From positions 4,209,796 through 4,273,795 of the forward strand of contig NZ_JH719942.1 in NCBI RefSeq assembly GCF_000275825.1: 64,000 bases of DNA. Direction: 5' to 3'. The notes below the pieces were generated by a model, which was not told where the DNA came from, made no database searches, and saw only the letters and a program-made list of their open reading frames with translations. The position numbers and the translations under genes were made by a program. The DNA is from Saprospira grandis DSM 2844 (GTDB taxonomy: Bacteria > Bacteroidota > Bacteroidia > Chitinophagales > Saprospiraceae). This document shows positions 43,552 to 52,624 of the stretch, piece after piece (within the stretch, counting starts at the first letter, position 1; every line of letters begins with the position of its first letter).

Positions 43552-43799
43552 ACCTGTAGGTTGAAACCTACAGCAACCAAAGCAGCCACACTAAACGCAA
43601 TAAAAATGAGCCGAAGGTTGAAACCATCGGCCCATATCATTTATAGCAAACAAGGGCTTTAGCCCGCCAGTTTGCATAGACCCGCAAGCATGGGCTTCAG
43701 CCCATGGCCCAAAACAAGTCCACACAAAAAATCAGGGGTAAAAACAATTGCTATGTTTACCGGTTTACCGCCCTGGGCTGAAGCCCAGGGTTGTAGCCT
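43552..43799. repeat. Cluster of short CTnnAG / TTGAAA-loop palindromes
   Basis: Five separate small hairpins in about 250 bp: CTGTAGGTTGAAACCTACAG (about 43554), GCCGAAGGTTGAAACCATCG (about 43610), GGGCTTTAGCCC (about 43654), ATGGGCTTCAGCCCAT (about 43689) and CCCTGGGCTGAAGCCCAGGG (about 43771). Four bases in the middle vary while the flanking arms remain complementary. No gene is seen in this 382-bp interval. Confidence 0.8.
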
Positions 43800-43801
43800 T
43801 G

Positions 43802-43840
43802 AGCGAACTAGCGGACTAAAGTCCTTGTTCGCTTTTTTTT
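43802..43840 (+). repeat. Solo copy of the extra module of long-form repeats
   Basis: GCGAACTAGCGGACTAAAGT then CCTTGTTCGC, ending in TTTTTTTT. The order CGAACT, hairpin with CTAAAG core (GGACTAAAGTCC), TTGTT is that of the extra module in repeat copies 9, 14 and 21. The outer arms GCGAAC/GTTCGC pair and the T-run makes it terminator-like for plus-strand transcription. Confidence 0.7.
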
Positions 43841-43849
43841 GGGCCCTTT

Positions 43850-44386
43850 TTATTCACTGAAATAATCAAAAAAGTCTTCAAAAAACAGCATTCTTGCTTT
43901 AGGCTGTCCACCAAAAAACTTCATCCCCTCATGAACAAAGTCTAATCCAGGGATAACATATTCTTCTTCCCTATGAGTAGTTTTTCGAATTCCATGCTGA
44001 TCAAAAAATGCAGTCAGTTTTTCATCCAAATCAAATTGTTCTTGGGTAAAGTATTCAAAGTAACTCTCTGTATCAATCCGTTTATCCCAAGCCTTAGGGT
44101 CTGGGTTTTTCACAGTACAATCAAACGTTAGGCGTACTACATCCACTAGTTTAGAAATGACTATAGTCGTACTATAGTTAATCTCTAGTTCCCCATACTT
44201 AAAGCTAGGGTGGTTAACATAAGCGCTCACCCTTGGAAGATTGAAGTTATCATAAATTTCGGCTGATGCTCCTAATTCTGCTCTCAATGCATCTATTAGC
44301 GGATAAGGCTGCATGACTTTTTCTCGGTATTCCTCCTTAGAAAGCGCCATCACACGATCAATTAAGGGGTAAAAATCATCATCCAT
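43850..44386 (-). CDS. Hypothetical protein, AT-rich gene
   Basis: 178 residues, acidic, no signal peptide or membrane segment (begins MDDDFYPLIDRVMALSKEEY). I do not recognise a family; the size, acidity and lone position recall immunity-type proteins, but nothing proves this. Codons are more A/T-rich than in neighbours, suggesting transfer. It is bordered by the palindrome cluster and by repeat copy 15. Start is the ATG ending at 44386; no nearer alternative fits better. Confidence 0.6.
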   Translation of the reverse strand: MDDDFYPLIDRVMALSKEEYREKVMQPYPLIDALRAELGASAEIYDNFNLPRVSAYVNHPSFKYGELEINYSTTIVISKLVDVVRLTFDCTVKNPDPKAWDKRIDTESYFEYFTQEQFDLDEKLTAFFDQHGIRKTTHREEEYVIPGLDFVHEGMKFFGGQPKARMLFFEDFFDYFSE

Positions 44387-44494
44387 ATTTCTTACTTTTT
44401 TTCAGGTTATTTATTCTCTCCCCTTAAAGAATAATCCTAGCGCTAAGTTCCAATTAACGGCATAAAATAGGACTGCCTAAAATTTTGTGTTTGT

Positions 44495-44617
44495 CTTTTT
44501 TTGGGGCCTGCCGCCTGCGGCGGCCGGGCTGTGTCAGGGCTCGCAGGTCTGCTCGGCCCTGCGCGGGCTACGCCCGCTTGGTCTGCGGCTGCGCCGCCCC
44601 CTTTTCCATCCCTAGGC
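44495..44617 (+). repeat. Modular GC-rich repeat, copy 15
   Basis: TTTTTTTGGGGCC, stem-loop 1 (GCCGCCTGCGGCGGC), GGGCTCGCAGGTCTGCTCGG, CCCTGC, stem-loop 2 (GCGGGCTACGCCCGC), TTGGTCTG, stem-loop 3 (GCGGCTGCGCCGC), CCATCCCTAGGCC, followed by GGGCCTTCGGCCC. The block usually reading CGCTACG is CTGTGTCAG here. It sits in a 453-bp divergent gap; sequence outside it and the fragment at 44671 shows nothing clear. Confidence 0.88.
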
Positions 44618-44670
44618 CGGCGGGCCTTCGGCCCTTTTTACGGTAGGTTAAAACCCTCATTAAATTTAGC

Positions 44671-44700
44671 CCCGCAGATTTGCTGGCCGCGGGCCCCAAA
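44671..44700 (-). repeat. Fragment of the modular repeat (outer arm only)
   Basis: Minus-strand reading TTTGGGGCCCGCGGCCAGCA: the opening GGGGCCCGCGGCC and half of stem-loop 1 as in copies 7 and 10, then unrelated sequence. A truncated copy about 55 bp from copy 15 in the opposite orientation. Confidence 0.7.
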
Positions 44701-44839
44701 TCCTCATCTAGAAAAGGAGAAGGACGGCAGAGAACAGTTTTCAAAGGGCTGCTTTGTCAGTTTGCGGTAAAAAAAGGGAGAAGCCCTCGTTTTTAAGGCG
44801 CTTATTTTTAACTTTCGGTTCAGAACAAAATGATAAAAA

Positions 44840-45841
44840 ATGTTTCCATATAATCAAAGTCGGCCCCGCCGCAACAGAAAAAACCCAGCAGTCAGAGCCC
44901 ATATTCAAGAGCATCATCTTACCGTAGATCGCTTGATGTACCCCCTCTTTTTGGTCCAAGGAGAAGGCATTAAAGAAGAAGTGAGCTCTTTGCCGGGCAA
45001 CTACCGTTGGAGCTTAGAACTTCTTTTGACAGAAATTGAAAGCTGTATGAATTTGGGCCTACAAAGCTTTGTGCTTTTTCCGGCTGTCCCCGAAGATTTT
45101 AAGGATAAAGTGGCCTCTTATAGCTATGCCGAAGAGAATTTTTATCTGCATGCTTTGCGCCGCATCAAAGAGGAGTTTCCAGAAGCCTGTTTGATGACCG
45201 ACGTGGCCATGGACCCCTATAGCTCTGATGGGCATGATGGTTTGCTAGATGAATTTGGCCAAATTCTAAATGATGAAACCCTGCCTATTTTGAGCAAAAT
45301 GGCCTTGGCCCAAGCTCAGGCGGGCGTAGATATTATTGGCCCCAGCGATATGATGGATGGCCGTGTAGGGCATATTCGCCAGACCTTAGACCAGGCCGGT
45401 TTTGGCCATACCTCCATTATGTCTTATACCGCCAAATATGCCTCTGCTTTTTATGGCCCTTTTAGAGATGCCCTAGACTCTGCCCCAAAAGCTGGAGATA
45501 AAAAGACCTACCAGATGAGCCCCGCCAATAGCCGAGAAGCCCTAATTGAAGGCCGATTGGATGCGGCAGAGGGAGCCGATTATTTGATGGTAAAACCCGC
45601 CCTGCCTTATCTCGATATTATAGCTTTGCTTAACCAAAACTTTGAGCTGCCCATTGCCGCCTACAATGTGAGCGGCGAATGTGCCATGCTCTCGGCCGCT
45701 TGCGAAAAGGGTTGGCTGGATTTTGAAAAGGCCATGCCCGAAATGCTGATGAGCATCCACCGGGCCGGGGCCAAAGTGATTTTGAGTTATTTTGCCAAGG
45801 CCTATGCAGAAATGGCCAAGGCTGGAAAAATTAAGTTTTAA
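44840..45841 (+). CDS. hemB: Porphobilinogen synthase (delta-aminolevulinate dehydratase)
   Basis: Joins two 5-aminolevulinate molecules to porphobilinogen in haem synthesis. The two active-site lysines are in SYTAKYASAFYG (about 198) and YLMVKPAL (about 251). The metal loop reads DVAMDPYSSDGHDG, Asp-rich rather than Cys-rich, pointing to a magnesium-type enzyme instead of the zinc type. 333 residues. The stop overlaps the rarA start by one base (TAATG), indicating translational coupling. Confidence 0.96.
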   Translation: MFPYNQSRPRRNRKNPAVRAHIQEHHLTVDRLMYPLFLVQGEGIKEEVSSLPGNYRWSLELLLTEIESCMNLGLQSFVLFPAVPEDFKDKVASYSYAEENFYLHALRRIKEEFPEACLMTDVAMDPYSSDGHDGLLDEFGQILNDETLPILSKMALAQAQAGVDIIGPSDMMDGRVGHIRQTLDQAGFGHTSIMSYTAKYASAFYGPFRDALDSAPKAGDKKTYQMSPANSREALIEGRLDAAEGADYLMVKPALPYLDIIALLNQNFELPIAAYNVSGECAMLSAACEKGWLDFEKAMPEMLMSIHRAGAKVILSYFAKAYAEMAKAGKIKF

Positions 45842-47115
45842 TGCAACCATTAGCCGAACGCCTGCGCCCCCAAAGCCTAGATGATTATATGGGGCAAGAA
45901 CATTTGTTGGGCGCAGGCGCCCCGCTTCGCAATATGCTCCAATCGGGCCAGTTGCCCTCCCTTATTCTTTGGGGACCTCCGGGTATTGGCAAAACGACCT
46001 TGGCCCGCTTGCTGGCCCAAGAATCTGGCCGAACGCTGCATAGCCTCTCGGCTGTAGATGCTGGCGTAAAAGAACTGCGGGAGCTATTGCAAAGAGCCAA
46101 AAAACAAAATCTCTTTCAACAAGGGAAAAGTCCTTTGCTCTTTATTGATGAGATTCACCGCTTTAGCAAATCGCAACAAGATGCTTTGCTCTCTGCTGTA
46201 GAGCAGGGGGTGGTTACCCTTTTGGGCGCCACCACCGAAAACCCTTCTTTTGAGGTGATTCGAGCCCTGCGCTCTCGCTGCCAGATCTATCGCCTGCGCC
46301 CCCTAACGGCCCAGCAACTACAAAGCATTGCCGAGCAAGCCTTGGCCAAAGATGAATTGCTGCAACAATATAAGGTAGAGATTGTCGATGCTGAGGCCCT
46401 GCAACAATATGCTGGCGGAGATGCCCGTAAATTACTCAATATCTTAGAGTTATTGGTCGCTAACCATAGTGACCCCAAGCAGCCTTTGCGCATTACAGCC
46501 AATCTATTGGCAGAGGTGCTCCAAGAAAATCTGGCCGCCTACGACAAAAATGGCGACTGGCATTATGCTGTGACCTCGGCCCTCATCAAATCTATTCGCG
46601 GCTCGGACCCCAATGCCGCCCTTTATTGGCTGGCGCGGATGTTGGCAGGAGGCGAAGACCTCAAATTTATTGCCCGAAGGTTAATTATTTCGGCTAGTGA
46701 GGATATTGGGCTGGCCAACCCCAATGCCATCCTTTTGGCCAATCAATGTTTTGAGGCTGTGGATCGCATTGGCTATCCCGAATCTCGGATTATTCTCTCG
46801 CAAACGGTAATTTATTTGGCCTGTTCGCCCAAAAGCAATTCCGCTTATCAGGCCATTAACAAGGCGATGGAACTGGTCCAAAAAACGGGACAGCTAGAGG
46901 TGCCATTGGCCCTTCGAAACCCTCGCTCTCAGGAGGATCGACAAGAGGGTTTTGGCGATGGCTATCTTTATTCGCATGCTTATCCTGGCCATTTTGTGGA
47001 GCAAGAATTTATGCCCGAAGCCCTGCAGGGGCACAAACTTTATGAGCCCGCTCAAAACGCTCAAGAGCATAAGTTTAAACAAAAACTCGATCAGTATTGG
47101 AAAAAATATCGCTAA
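45841..47115 (+). CDS. rarA: Replication-associated recombination ATPase RarA/MgsA
   Basis: AAA+ clamp-loader-like ATPase acting at stalled replication forks. [20 protein letters not shown] is the family's N-terminus; Walker [10 protein letters not shown] (about 44-52), Walker [11 protein letters not shown] (about 98-107), sensor ATTENPSFE, and the C-terminal MgsA domain ([20 protein letters not shown]). 424 residues is normal. Co-transcribed with hemB; its end overlaps the next gene by 19 nt. Confidence 0.95.
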   Translation: MQPLAERLRPQSLDDYMGQEHLLGAGAPLRNMLQSGQLPSLILWGPPGIGKTTLARLLAQESGRTLHSLSAVDAGVKELRELLQRAKKQNLFQQGKSPLLFIDEIHRFSKSQQDALLSAVEQGVVTLLGATTENPSFEVIRALRSRCQIYRLRPLTAQQLQSIAEQALAKDELLQQYKVEIVDAEALQQYAGGDARKLLNILELLVANHSDPKQPLRITANLLAEVLQENLAAYDKNGDWHYAVTSALIKSIRGSDPNAALYWLARMLAGGEDLKFIARRLIISASEDIGLANPNAILLANQCFEAVDRIGYPESRIILSQTVIYLACSPKSNSAYQAINKAMELVQKTGQLEVPLALRNPRSQEDRQEGFGDGYLYSHAYPGHFVEQEFMPEALQGHKLYEPAQNAQEHKFKQKLDQYWKKYR

Positions 47116-47663
47116 TTCTCTTACTGCTGCTCCCCTTTGGCCTCTTGGCCCAAAAGCTAGAATTTGAAAAGCGCTGTCGCTACGACAAGCTCCCTCCCGC
47201 TATGCAAGAAAGTCTGCAAGCACTCTATGGGCAGCTGCCCAAAAGGGCCAAATTTTACCAAGAGTACCAAAAGGAAAGCTATAGTTATGAGGCCAAATTT
47301 CGCTATCGGGGCCATTGCCATAGTGTGGAGTATAATGCGCAGGGCCAACTAGAAGATATTGAGGTTCGCCAGAAGTGGAAAAAGCTGGCGCCAGAGCTTA
47401 GGCAGCAGATGGAGCAAGCGCTAGAACAGCAATTTAAGCGTTATCGCATTCGCAAGCTACAGCTGCAACTGACTGGCCCAGAAAAAAATTTAGCCCAGCA
47501 ATTGCAGGCTAAAAAACCGCTTATTCCCTCTGCTTATGAACTCATCATCAAGGGAAATGATGGCCAAAGATGGCAGCTTTGGGAGTTTCTATTTACGACA
47601 GAGGGCCAAATTCTTCGGCAAGAGCAGTTGATAGAAGCCAGTAGTTGGCAATTAGATTATTAG
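47097..47663 (+). CDS. Small secreted protein, possibly PepSY-like
   Basis: 188 residues. A TTG start at 47097, inside the end of rarA, yields a good signal peptide ([18 protein letters not shown]); no ATG does so. The mature part is basic and helical with a segment (YSYEAKFRYRGHCHSVEYNA) recalling PepSY-like inhibitory domains, but the resemblance is weak. Tightly linked to hemB-rarA by overlap; function unknown. Confidence 0.65.
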   Translation: MEKISLILLLLLPFGLLAQKLEFEKRCRYDKLPPAMQESLQALYGQLPKRAKFYQEYQKESYSYEAKFRYRGHCHSVEYNAQGQLEDIEVRQKWKKLAPELRQQMEQALEQQFKRYRIRKLQLQLTGPEKNLAQQLQAKKPLIPSAYELIIKGNDGQRWQLWEFLFTTEGQILRQEQLIEASSWQLDY

Positions 47664-47665
47664 TA

Positions 47666-47813
47666 TTTTTGGGGGCCCGCGGCCGGCTAGGCTTCGCCTA
47701 GGTCGGCCGCCGCTATGCTTCGGGGCTCGCTGTTCGCTCGGCCCTTCGTTTTTTTTCGCTTTGCTCAAAAAACTCGGTCTGGCCTTCGGCCACCCCTGCG
47801 CAGCGCTGGGCCA
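47666..47813 (+). repeat. Modular GC-rich repeat, copy 16
   Basis: Starts 2 nt after the previous stop: TTTTTGGGGGCCCGCGG, stem-loop 1 (GGCTAGGCTTCGCCTAGG), CGCTATGCTTCGGGGCTCGC, GCTCGGCCCTTCG, stem-loop 2 (TTTTTTTTCGCTTTGCTCAAAAAA-like), TCGGTCTGGCCTTCGGCCA, GCGCAGCGCTGGGCCA. Confidence 0.9.
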
Positions 47814-47839
47814 GAGAAGCCCATCCAATTTCTTTCTCT

Positions 47840-48490
47840 ATGCGATATTTCCTTTTCTTTCTTCTCTTTAATAGTGGGTTACTTTATGCTCAAGAATTTA
47901 AGCAAGAGCAGGGTATTTTGTCTGAACTTCTGTTGCGTTATGGCCATAACAAGCAATGGCGAAGCAGCTTCAAGTTAGAGCATTTTGCTCAGTTTCCGCC
48001 TTTGGTGCATAGTAGTTTTAATGCCCAATACTTTCTCGATTACAAAACGAATAGGGGCTTTAAACTAGCTTGGGGTTATCGTTTGGCTCAGGATGCGGGG
48101 CAAGCCATCAGTCATCGTTTTATTCAGCAATTGGCTTGGGGGCAGAAATTATCGGTAGGGCAATTGGGTCATCGTTTTCGTTTGGAGGGCAACTGGGGGG
48201 CGCAGCGGCGGCCCGAATATCGCTTGCGTTATCGGCTATCGTTAGAACGGCCCTTAATGGGCCAAAAAATTGATGCAAAAGAGCTATATTGGCAGGCCTC
48301 AGAAGAGCTTTTGCCTGGCTGGCGGCCTCAGGGCGGGCAATATGAAAACCGCTTGGCCATTTCCTTGGGGTATCGATCGGCAGGGGCTTGGCGTTTACTG
48401 CTTGGAATAGAGCAGCGGCTTCGTTTTCGGCCTAGGGCGCTACGGCAGCAAATTTGGGGAAAGGTTTATTACATCTACGCTATTAACTAA
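47840..48490 (+). CDS. DUF2490 family outer-membrane beta-barrel protein
   Basis: Signal peptide (LFNSGLLYAQ) then 199 residues rich in alternating aromatic and basic residues typical of small beta-barrels (FKLAWGYRLAQDAG, HRFRLEGNWGAQRRPEYRLR, KVYYIYAIN at the end), matching the DUF2490 layout. Function of the family is unknown. Lies 4 nt before rsmE and is probably co-transcribed with it. Confidence 0.75.
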   Translation: MRYFLFFLLFNSGLLYAQEFKQEQGILSELLLRYGHNKQWRSSFKLEHFAQFPPLVHSSFNAQYFLDYKTNRGFKLAWGYRLAQDAGQAISHRFIQQLAWGQKLSVGQLGHRFRLEGNWGAQRRPEYRLRYRLSLERPLMGQKIDAKELYWQASEELLPGWRPQGGQYENRLAISLGYRSAGAWRLLLGIEQRLRFRPRALRQQIWGKVYYIYAIN

Positions 48491-48494
48491 GACT

Positions 48495-49211
48495 ATGCAA
48501 CTCTTTTATTGTCCAAACATTCAGGGGCAACAAGCCATACTAGAAGAAGATGAATTTCGTCATGCTTGCAAGACCTTACGCAAAAAAGAGGGGGACCAGC
48601 TTCATCTTTTTGATGGGCGGGGGCATTATTATTTGGCCCAAATTGCCAAAACGAGCAAGCGAGAAGCCCTTTTAGACATATTGGAGCAAGAAGAGCGGCC
48701 CTTGCCTTGGTCCTTTTCTTTACATTTGGCTTTGGCGCCTACCAAAAACATGGATCGTATGGAGTGGTTGGTAGAAAAGGCTGTAGAAGTGGGCGTAAAT
48801 AAGATTAGTTTATTCTTGAGTCAGCAATCCGAGCGCAAAAAAGTTCGTTTGGATCGTTTGCAGCGGATTGCTCTTTCGGCGGCTAAGCAATCGCATAAAT
48901 GGGTATTGCCAGAATGGGGCGAGCTAGAGAAATTTTCTGATTTTTTGCCTCAGCAAAAAGCACAGCATCGTTTTATAGCACACTGTCATTCAACAGATTT
49001 ACCTTTGCTCAAAGCGGCTTGTCCAAAAACAATTGGGCCTAAGGAAGAAATTTTAATTTTATTGGGGCCAGAGGGCGATTTCTCTTGGCCAGAAGTAGAA
49101 CTAGCGGAGGCCGCTGGTTTTCGGTCGGTGAGTTTGGGGCATAGTCGTTTGCGCACCGAAACGGCGGCCCTTTATGCCTGCCAGGGTATTCAGTGGGAGT
49201 TGGCTCAATAA
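48495..49211 (+). CDS. rsmE: 16S rRNA (uracil-1498-N3)-methyltransferase
   Basis: SPOUT-class methyltransferase that modifies U1498 of 16S rRNA with SAM. N-terminal PUA-like domain (HACKTLRKKEGDQLHLFDGR, about 23-42), then the knot region with LALAPTKNMDRMEWLVEKAV, SERKKVRLDRLQRIALSAAK, LLGPEGDFSWPE and SLGHSRLRTETAAL. 238 residues is normal. Confidence 0.95.
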   Translation: MQLFYCPNIQGQQAILEEDEFRHACKTLRKKEGDQLHLFDGRGHYYLAQIAKTSKREALLDILEQEERPLPWSFSLHLALAPTKNMDRMEWLVEKAVEVGVNKISLFLSQQSERKKVRLDRLQRIALSAAKQSHKWVLPEWGELEKFSDFLPQQKAQHRFIAHCHSTDLPLLKAACPKTIGPKEEILILLGPEGDFSWPEVELAEAAGFRSVSLGHSRLRTETAALYACQGIQWELAQ

Positions 49212-49246
49212 ATAGGGGGCGAAGCCCCCTTGGCCCGCAGGGCCAG

Positions 49247-49383
49247 TGGCCCAGCGCTGCGCAGCCGTGGCCGCAGGCCAGACCCAAGCCGCCTGCGGCG
49301 GCTGCAGGGCCGAGCGAACAGCGAGCGGCGGAGCCTAGCGGCGGCCGCCCCGCTAATTAGGGCGGCCGCGGGCCCCAAAAAAA
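49247..49383 (-). repeat. Modular GC-rich repeat, copy 17
   Basis: Minus-strand reading: TTTTTTGGGGCCCGCGG, stem-loop 1 (GGCCGCCC-loop-GGGCGGCC), CGCTAGGCTCCGCCGCTCGC, GCTCGGCCCTGC, stem-loop 2 (GCCGCCTGCGGCGGC), TTGGGTCTGGCCTGCGGCCA, GCGCAGCGCTGGGCCA. Oriented against rsmE and the glycan operon it separates. A GGGGCGAAGCCCC palindrome lies just outside. Confidence 0.9.
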
Positions 49384-49472
49384 CAAAGTTTTAAAATTGA
49401 GGCGAGATTCCTTAAAATTTGAAAAAAGCCTTAGTTTTGGGCATTTGAGACAAAGCAGATGGCAAAGCCCCT

Positions 49473-50588
49473 ATGGAATTTAGCGAGAAAACAATAGTCA
49501 TTTTATCTCCCAAAGCCTGGGGCGTAGACTCTCCGGCAAGGCAACTTTATGCGCGTTTTTTAGCTCGTAGGGGGAATCAGGTATATTTTGTCAATCCACC
49601 ATCTCAATTTAATTCGGTGACGCCACAGAGCGAGGAAGAGAATTTGTTTGTGGTAGATTATCGGTTGCCCAAGCCTATTTTTGGCTTGTGGGGGACCTCC
49701 TCTGAGCTTAGTCAGGCCAAGCGAATTTTAAAGCTAATAGCTAAGCCCATTGATTTGCTTTTCAGTTTTCATTGTTGTGCTTTTGGCGATCTTTCTATTT
49801 TTGAGGCGGAAAAGTCGATTTTTTATTTGGAGGAATGGCAAGAAAAGGCGGAACATGCGCAGGCTATTATGCGGACTGCGGATTTGGTTTTGGCGCTTTC
49901 TAGCCCGCTTTTGGCCTCTTTGCCTGAGGGCAAGGCCAAAAAAATGCAATTTGAGCATGCCTTGCATCCGGCCTTTATTACGGCAGAAAAGCGTTCGGAG
50001 CGGATTCGGTCCAATACGCAGTTTACGACGGGGCGTTTGCGTTGTGGTTATGTGGGGAATTTGCAAAATGAATTTATTGCCACAGAGCTATTTCAGCAAC
50101 TTATACGGCAGCATCCTACTGTAGAATTTCATATGATTGGGCCATTTGTGAAGAACAGCAACTTGGCCTTAGAGGGCAACAAAACTTGGGAGGACCCCTT
50201 TGTGGAGTATTTGATGGGCTCGCCCAATGTGCGTATGTATGGTAGTTTGATGCGAAAGCGCATGACGGAATTGGCCCAAACCATGGATCTTTTTTTGGTT
50301 TGTTATGATAGTGAGCAATTTGCGGATAAGGTGGCCAATCCACAGAAAGTATTAGAATATTTGAGCACGGGAAATTTGGTAGTGGCTAGTCCCACGGCAG
50401 ACTATCAAGATCGGCAAGACCTTTTGGTCATGGCAGAAAAGATGGAAGATTTGCCCGAGCGCTTTGCCCAAAGTTTGAAGAAAGTAGAGCAATTGAATAA
50501 GCCCGTCTTAAAGGCCAAGCGTTTGGCCTTTGCTCAGCAATTTCAGTATGAGCAACAGCTAGATAAGATTGCCAAATTTTTAGATTAA
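49473..50588 (+). CDS. Glycosyltransferase, GT4-like
   Basis: 371 residues, GT-B fold: N-terminal half with ILSPKAWGVDSPARQLYARF, C-terminal donor domain with CGYVGNLQNEFIATELFQQL, FHMIGPFVKN and a late ANPQKVLEYLSTGNLVVAS that holds the donor-binding Glu. Transfers a sugar in surface-glycan assembly; sugar unknown. First gene of a five-gene run with short gaps (9 nt to the next). Confidence 0.82.
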   Translation: MEFSEKTIVILSPKAWGVDSPARQLYARFLARRGNQVYFVNPPSQFNSVTPQSEEENLFVVDYRLPKPIFGLWGTSSELSQAKRILKLIAKPIDLLFSFHCCAFGDLSIFEAEKSIFYLEEWQEKAEHAQAIMRTADLVLALSSPLLASLPEGKAKKMQFEHALHPAFITAEKRSERIRSNTQFTTGRLRCGYVGNLQNEFIATELFQQLIRQHPTVEFHMIGPFVKNSNLALEGNKTWEDPFVEYLMGSPNVRMYGSLMRKRMTELAQTMDLFLVCYDSEQFADKVANPQKVLEYLSTGNLVVASPTADYQDRQDLLVMAEKMEDLPERFAQSLKKVEQLNKPVLKAKRLAFAQQFQYEQQLDKIAKFLD

Positions 50589-50597
50589 GCCTTATTT

Positions 50598-51425
50598 ATG
50601 TCAGCTCCCTGCCCATTGGTGGCGATCATTATGCCCGCTTATAATGCGGAGAAATATATTGCCACAGCCATTCAGTCTGTATTGGACCAAAGTCATGCTA
50701 ATTGGCAATTGCGGATTGTGAATGATGGTAGTCGAGACATGACCGAAGAGGTTGTTCTTCAATTTGACGACCCTCGAATTGTTTATTTCAGGCAAGAAAA
50801 CCAAGGCGTTAGTGCGGCCCGAAATTTGGCCCTAAAAGATATGCAGGCCGATTTTTTCTGTTTTTTGGATGCCGATGATGCCCTGCCGCCCAATAGTTTG
50901 GCGGATCGTTTGGCGCTTTTTGCCCAAGATGAGCAACTTTCTTTTGTAGATGGGCGGATCTTGGTGCAAGATGAGCAGCTAGAGCAGACAATTCGAGAAG
51001 TGCAGCCCAATTGGAAGGGCAACCCTTTGATCGATTTGGTTCGTTTGGGGGGGCAATCTTTTTTTGGTCCAAGTTGGATGGTTCGCTGCCAACCAGCAAA
51101 AAGCTACCAACTCAAAATGGGCATGACCCATGCTGAGGACCTTCTATTTTATATTCAGCTAGCAGCAGAAGGCGGGCAATATGCAGCCGTTCAGACTCCC
51201 GTTTTGCGTTATCGGCAAGGAAATGCTTCTGCAATGAGCAACCTCAAAGGCTTAGAAATGGGCTATTGGGAGTTATTGGCAGAGGTAAAAAAGCTAAAAG
51301 CCGTTCCGATGCTTCATATTCGCTACCTCAAAAAGCGAATTTTGCGCATCATGTTTTTATCTTACCTTCGAGCAAAACAATTTTCGGCCCTAGGCCCAGT
51401 TTTACAACGATACTTTAAAGCATGA
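50598..51425 (+). CDS. Family 2 glycosyltransferase
   Basis: GT-A fold: IIMPAYNAEKYIATAIQSVL (about 10-29), nucleotide-binding IVNDGSRD, and the DxD metal motif in FCFLDADDALPP (about 92-103). 275 residues, the typical size. Overlaps the next gene by four bases (ATGA). Confidence 0.92.
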   Translation: MSAPCPLVAIIMPAYNAEKYIATAIQSVLDQSHANWQLRIVNDGSRDMTEEVVLQFDDPRIVYFRQENQGVSAARNLALKDMQADFFCFLDADDALPPNSLADRLALFAQDEQLSFVDGRILVQDEQLEQTIREVQPNWKGNPLIDLVRLGGQSFFGPSWMVRCQPAKSYQLKMGMTHAEDLLFYIQLAAEGGQYAAVQTPVLRYRQGNASAMSNLKGLEMGYWELLAEVKKLKAVPMLHIRYLKKRILRIMFLSYLRAKQFSALGPVLQRYFKA

Positions 51426-52624
51426 TTCTATTTTATATCTCTTATTGGGGCGTCAAAGAGGGCCTGACCGTATCTACTGTTTATCCTCATTTGAAAATAT
51501 TGGCCCAAAGAGAAGATGTAACGGCTATTCACTTTTTTACGGTAGAACGAGCAGAAGACCAGAAATTTAAGGACGAGCTGCCGCCTATTCCAAAAACCAG
51601 CCACTACCCTATTTTTTCTAAAAATATGGGGCTGCATTTACTGACCAAAGCCGCTGATTGGTGGCGAATACAGTCCACTATTCTAGCCACTGCCAAAGAA
51701 CAAAAGCCCGACTTTTTAATTTGCCGCTCTTCTATGGCTAGCGGTATCGGTCATTTGGTGAAAGAGAAACTAGGCATCCCTTATATGGTAGAATCTTTTG
51801 AGCCCCATGCCGACTATATGGTCGAATCAGGCGTTTGGGCGCCCAATGGCATCAAAACCCAGTTTCAAAGAAAGAAAGAAGCCCAAACCAAAGCTACAGC
51901 CGACGCAATTGTTGGGGTGAGCTACAACTACCAGCGGCAACTCATTGAACAAGAAGGCATTTCAGCCAATAAAGTCTATACCGTTCCTTGTACGGTCCCT
52001 TTAGATCGCTTTGCTTTTGATGAAAATAAAAGAGCCGAAACTAGGGCCAAACTAGGGCTATCGGAAGATACTGTTATTGGGCTCTATTTAGGGAAATTTG
52101 GTGACAACTACTATGATGAGGAAGCCTTTCGGATCTTTAAGGCTGCCGCCGATTACTATCAAGGTCGCTTTTTCCTTTGCCTATTGAGTCCAGCCCCCAA
52201 AGCTGAGGTAAGCGAGAAACTAGCGGCCCTCAACTTCCCCAAAGATCAATATTTTCATAGCTTGGTGGCCCATACAGAAGTGCCCAATTATCTATCTGCC
52301 GCAGATTTTGCATTTTCCTTGGTCAAACCCACTCCCTCTCGCCCTTTCTGTTCTCCCATCAAAAATGGAGAATATTGGGCCGCAGGTCTTCCTATTCTCG
52401 TCTCTCTAAATGTGGGAGATGATTCCGATATTATCCAAAAAGAACAAAAAGGGGGAATTATCATTAACTTAGAAGCTCCCCAGCCCAATTATCAAGATTA
52501 TTTTGAAGCTTTAGCCCCTTTATTGGCTAAGCGCGAAGAGGCTGCCGAATTGGCCCAAAAATACCGCTCGCCGGTCCAAGTCGCAGAAGTCTATGATCAG
52601 ATTATTCGCAAATTATCGCTATGA
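51422..52624 (+). CDS. Glycosyltransferase, GT4 family
   Basis: 400 residues with GT-B features: an N-terminal acceptor domain (SMASGIGHLVKEKLGIPYMV, VESFEPHADYMVESG) and a donor domain starting IGLYLGKFGDNYYDEEA, with SCRPFC-like loop FSLVKPTPSRPFCSPIKNGE then YWAAGLPILVS. The Glu in KNGEYWAAG is the expected donor-sugar residue. Overlaps both neighbours by ATGA, indicating translational coupling. Confidence 0.87.
   Translation: MILFYISYWGVKEGLTVSTVYPHLKILAQREDVTAIHFFTVERAEDQKFKDELPPIPKTSHYPIFSKNMGLHLLTKAADWWRIQSTILATAKEQKPDFLICRSSMASGIGHLVKEKLGIPYMVESFEPHADYMVESGVWAPNGIKTQFQRKKEAQTKATADAIVGVSYNYQRQLIEQEGISANKVYTVPCTVPLDRFAFDENKRAETRAKLGLSEDTVIGLYLGKFGDNYYDEEAFRIFKAAADYYQGRFFLCLLSPAPKAEVSEKLAALNFPKDQYFHSLVAHTEVPNYLSAADFAFSLVKPTPSRPFCSPIKNGEYWAAGLPILVSLNVGDDSDIIQKEQKGGIIINLEAPQPNYQDYFEALAPLLAKREEAAELAQKYRSPVQVAEVYDQIIRKLSL

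Noticed and set aside
43552-43840. CRISPR array
   Set aside because: Palindromes differ in sequence and spacing is irregular; no fixed repeat with unique spacers and no cas gene.
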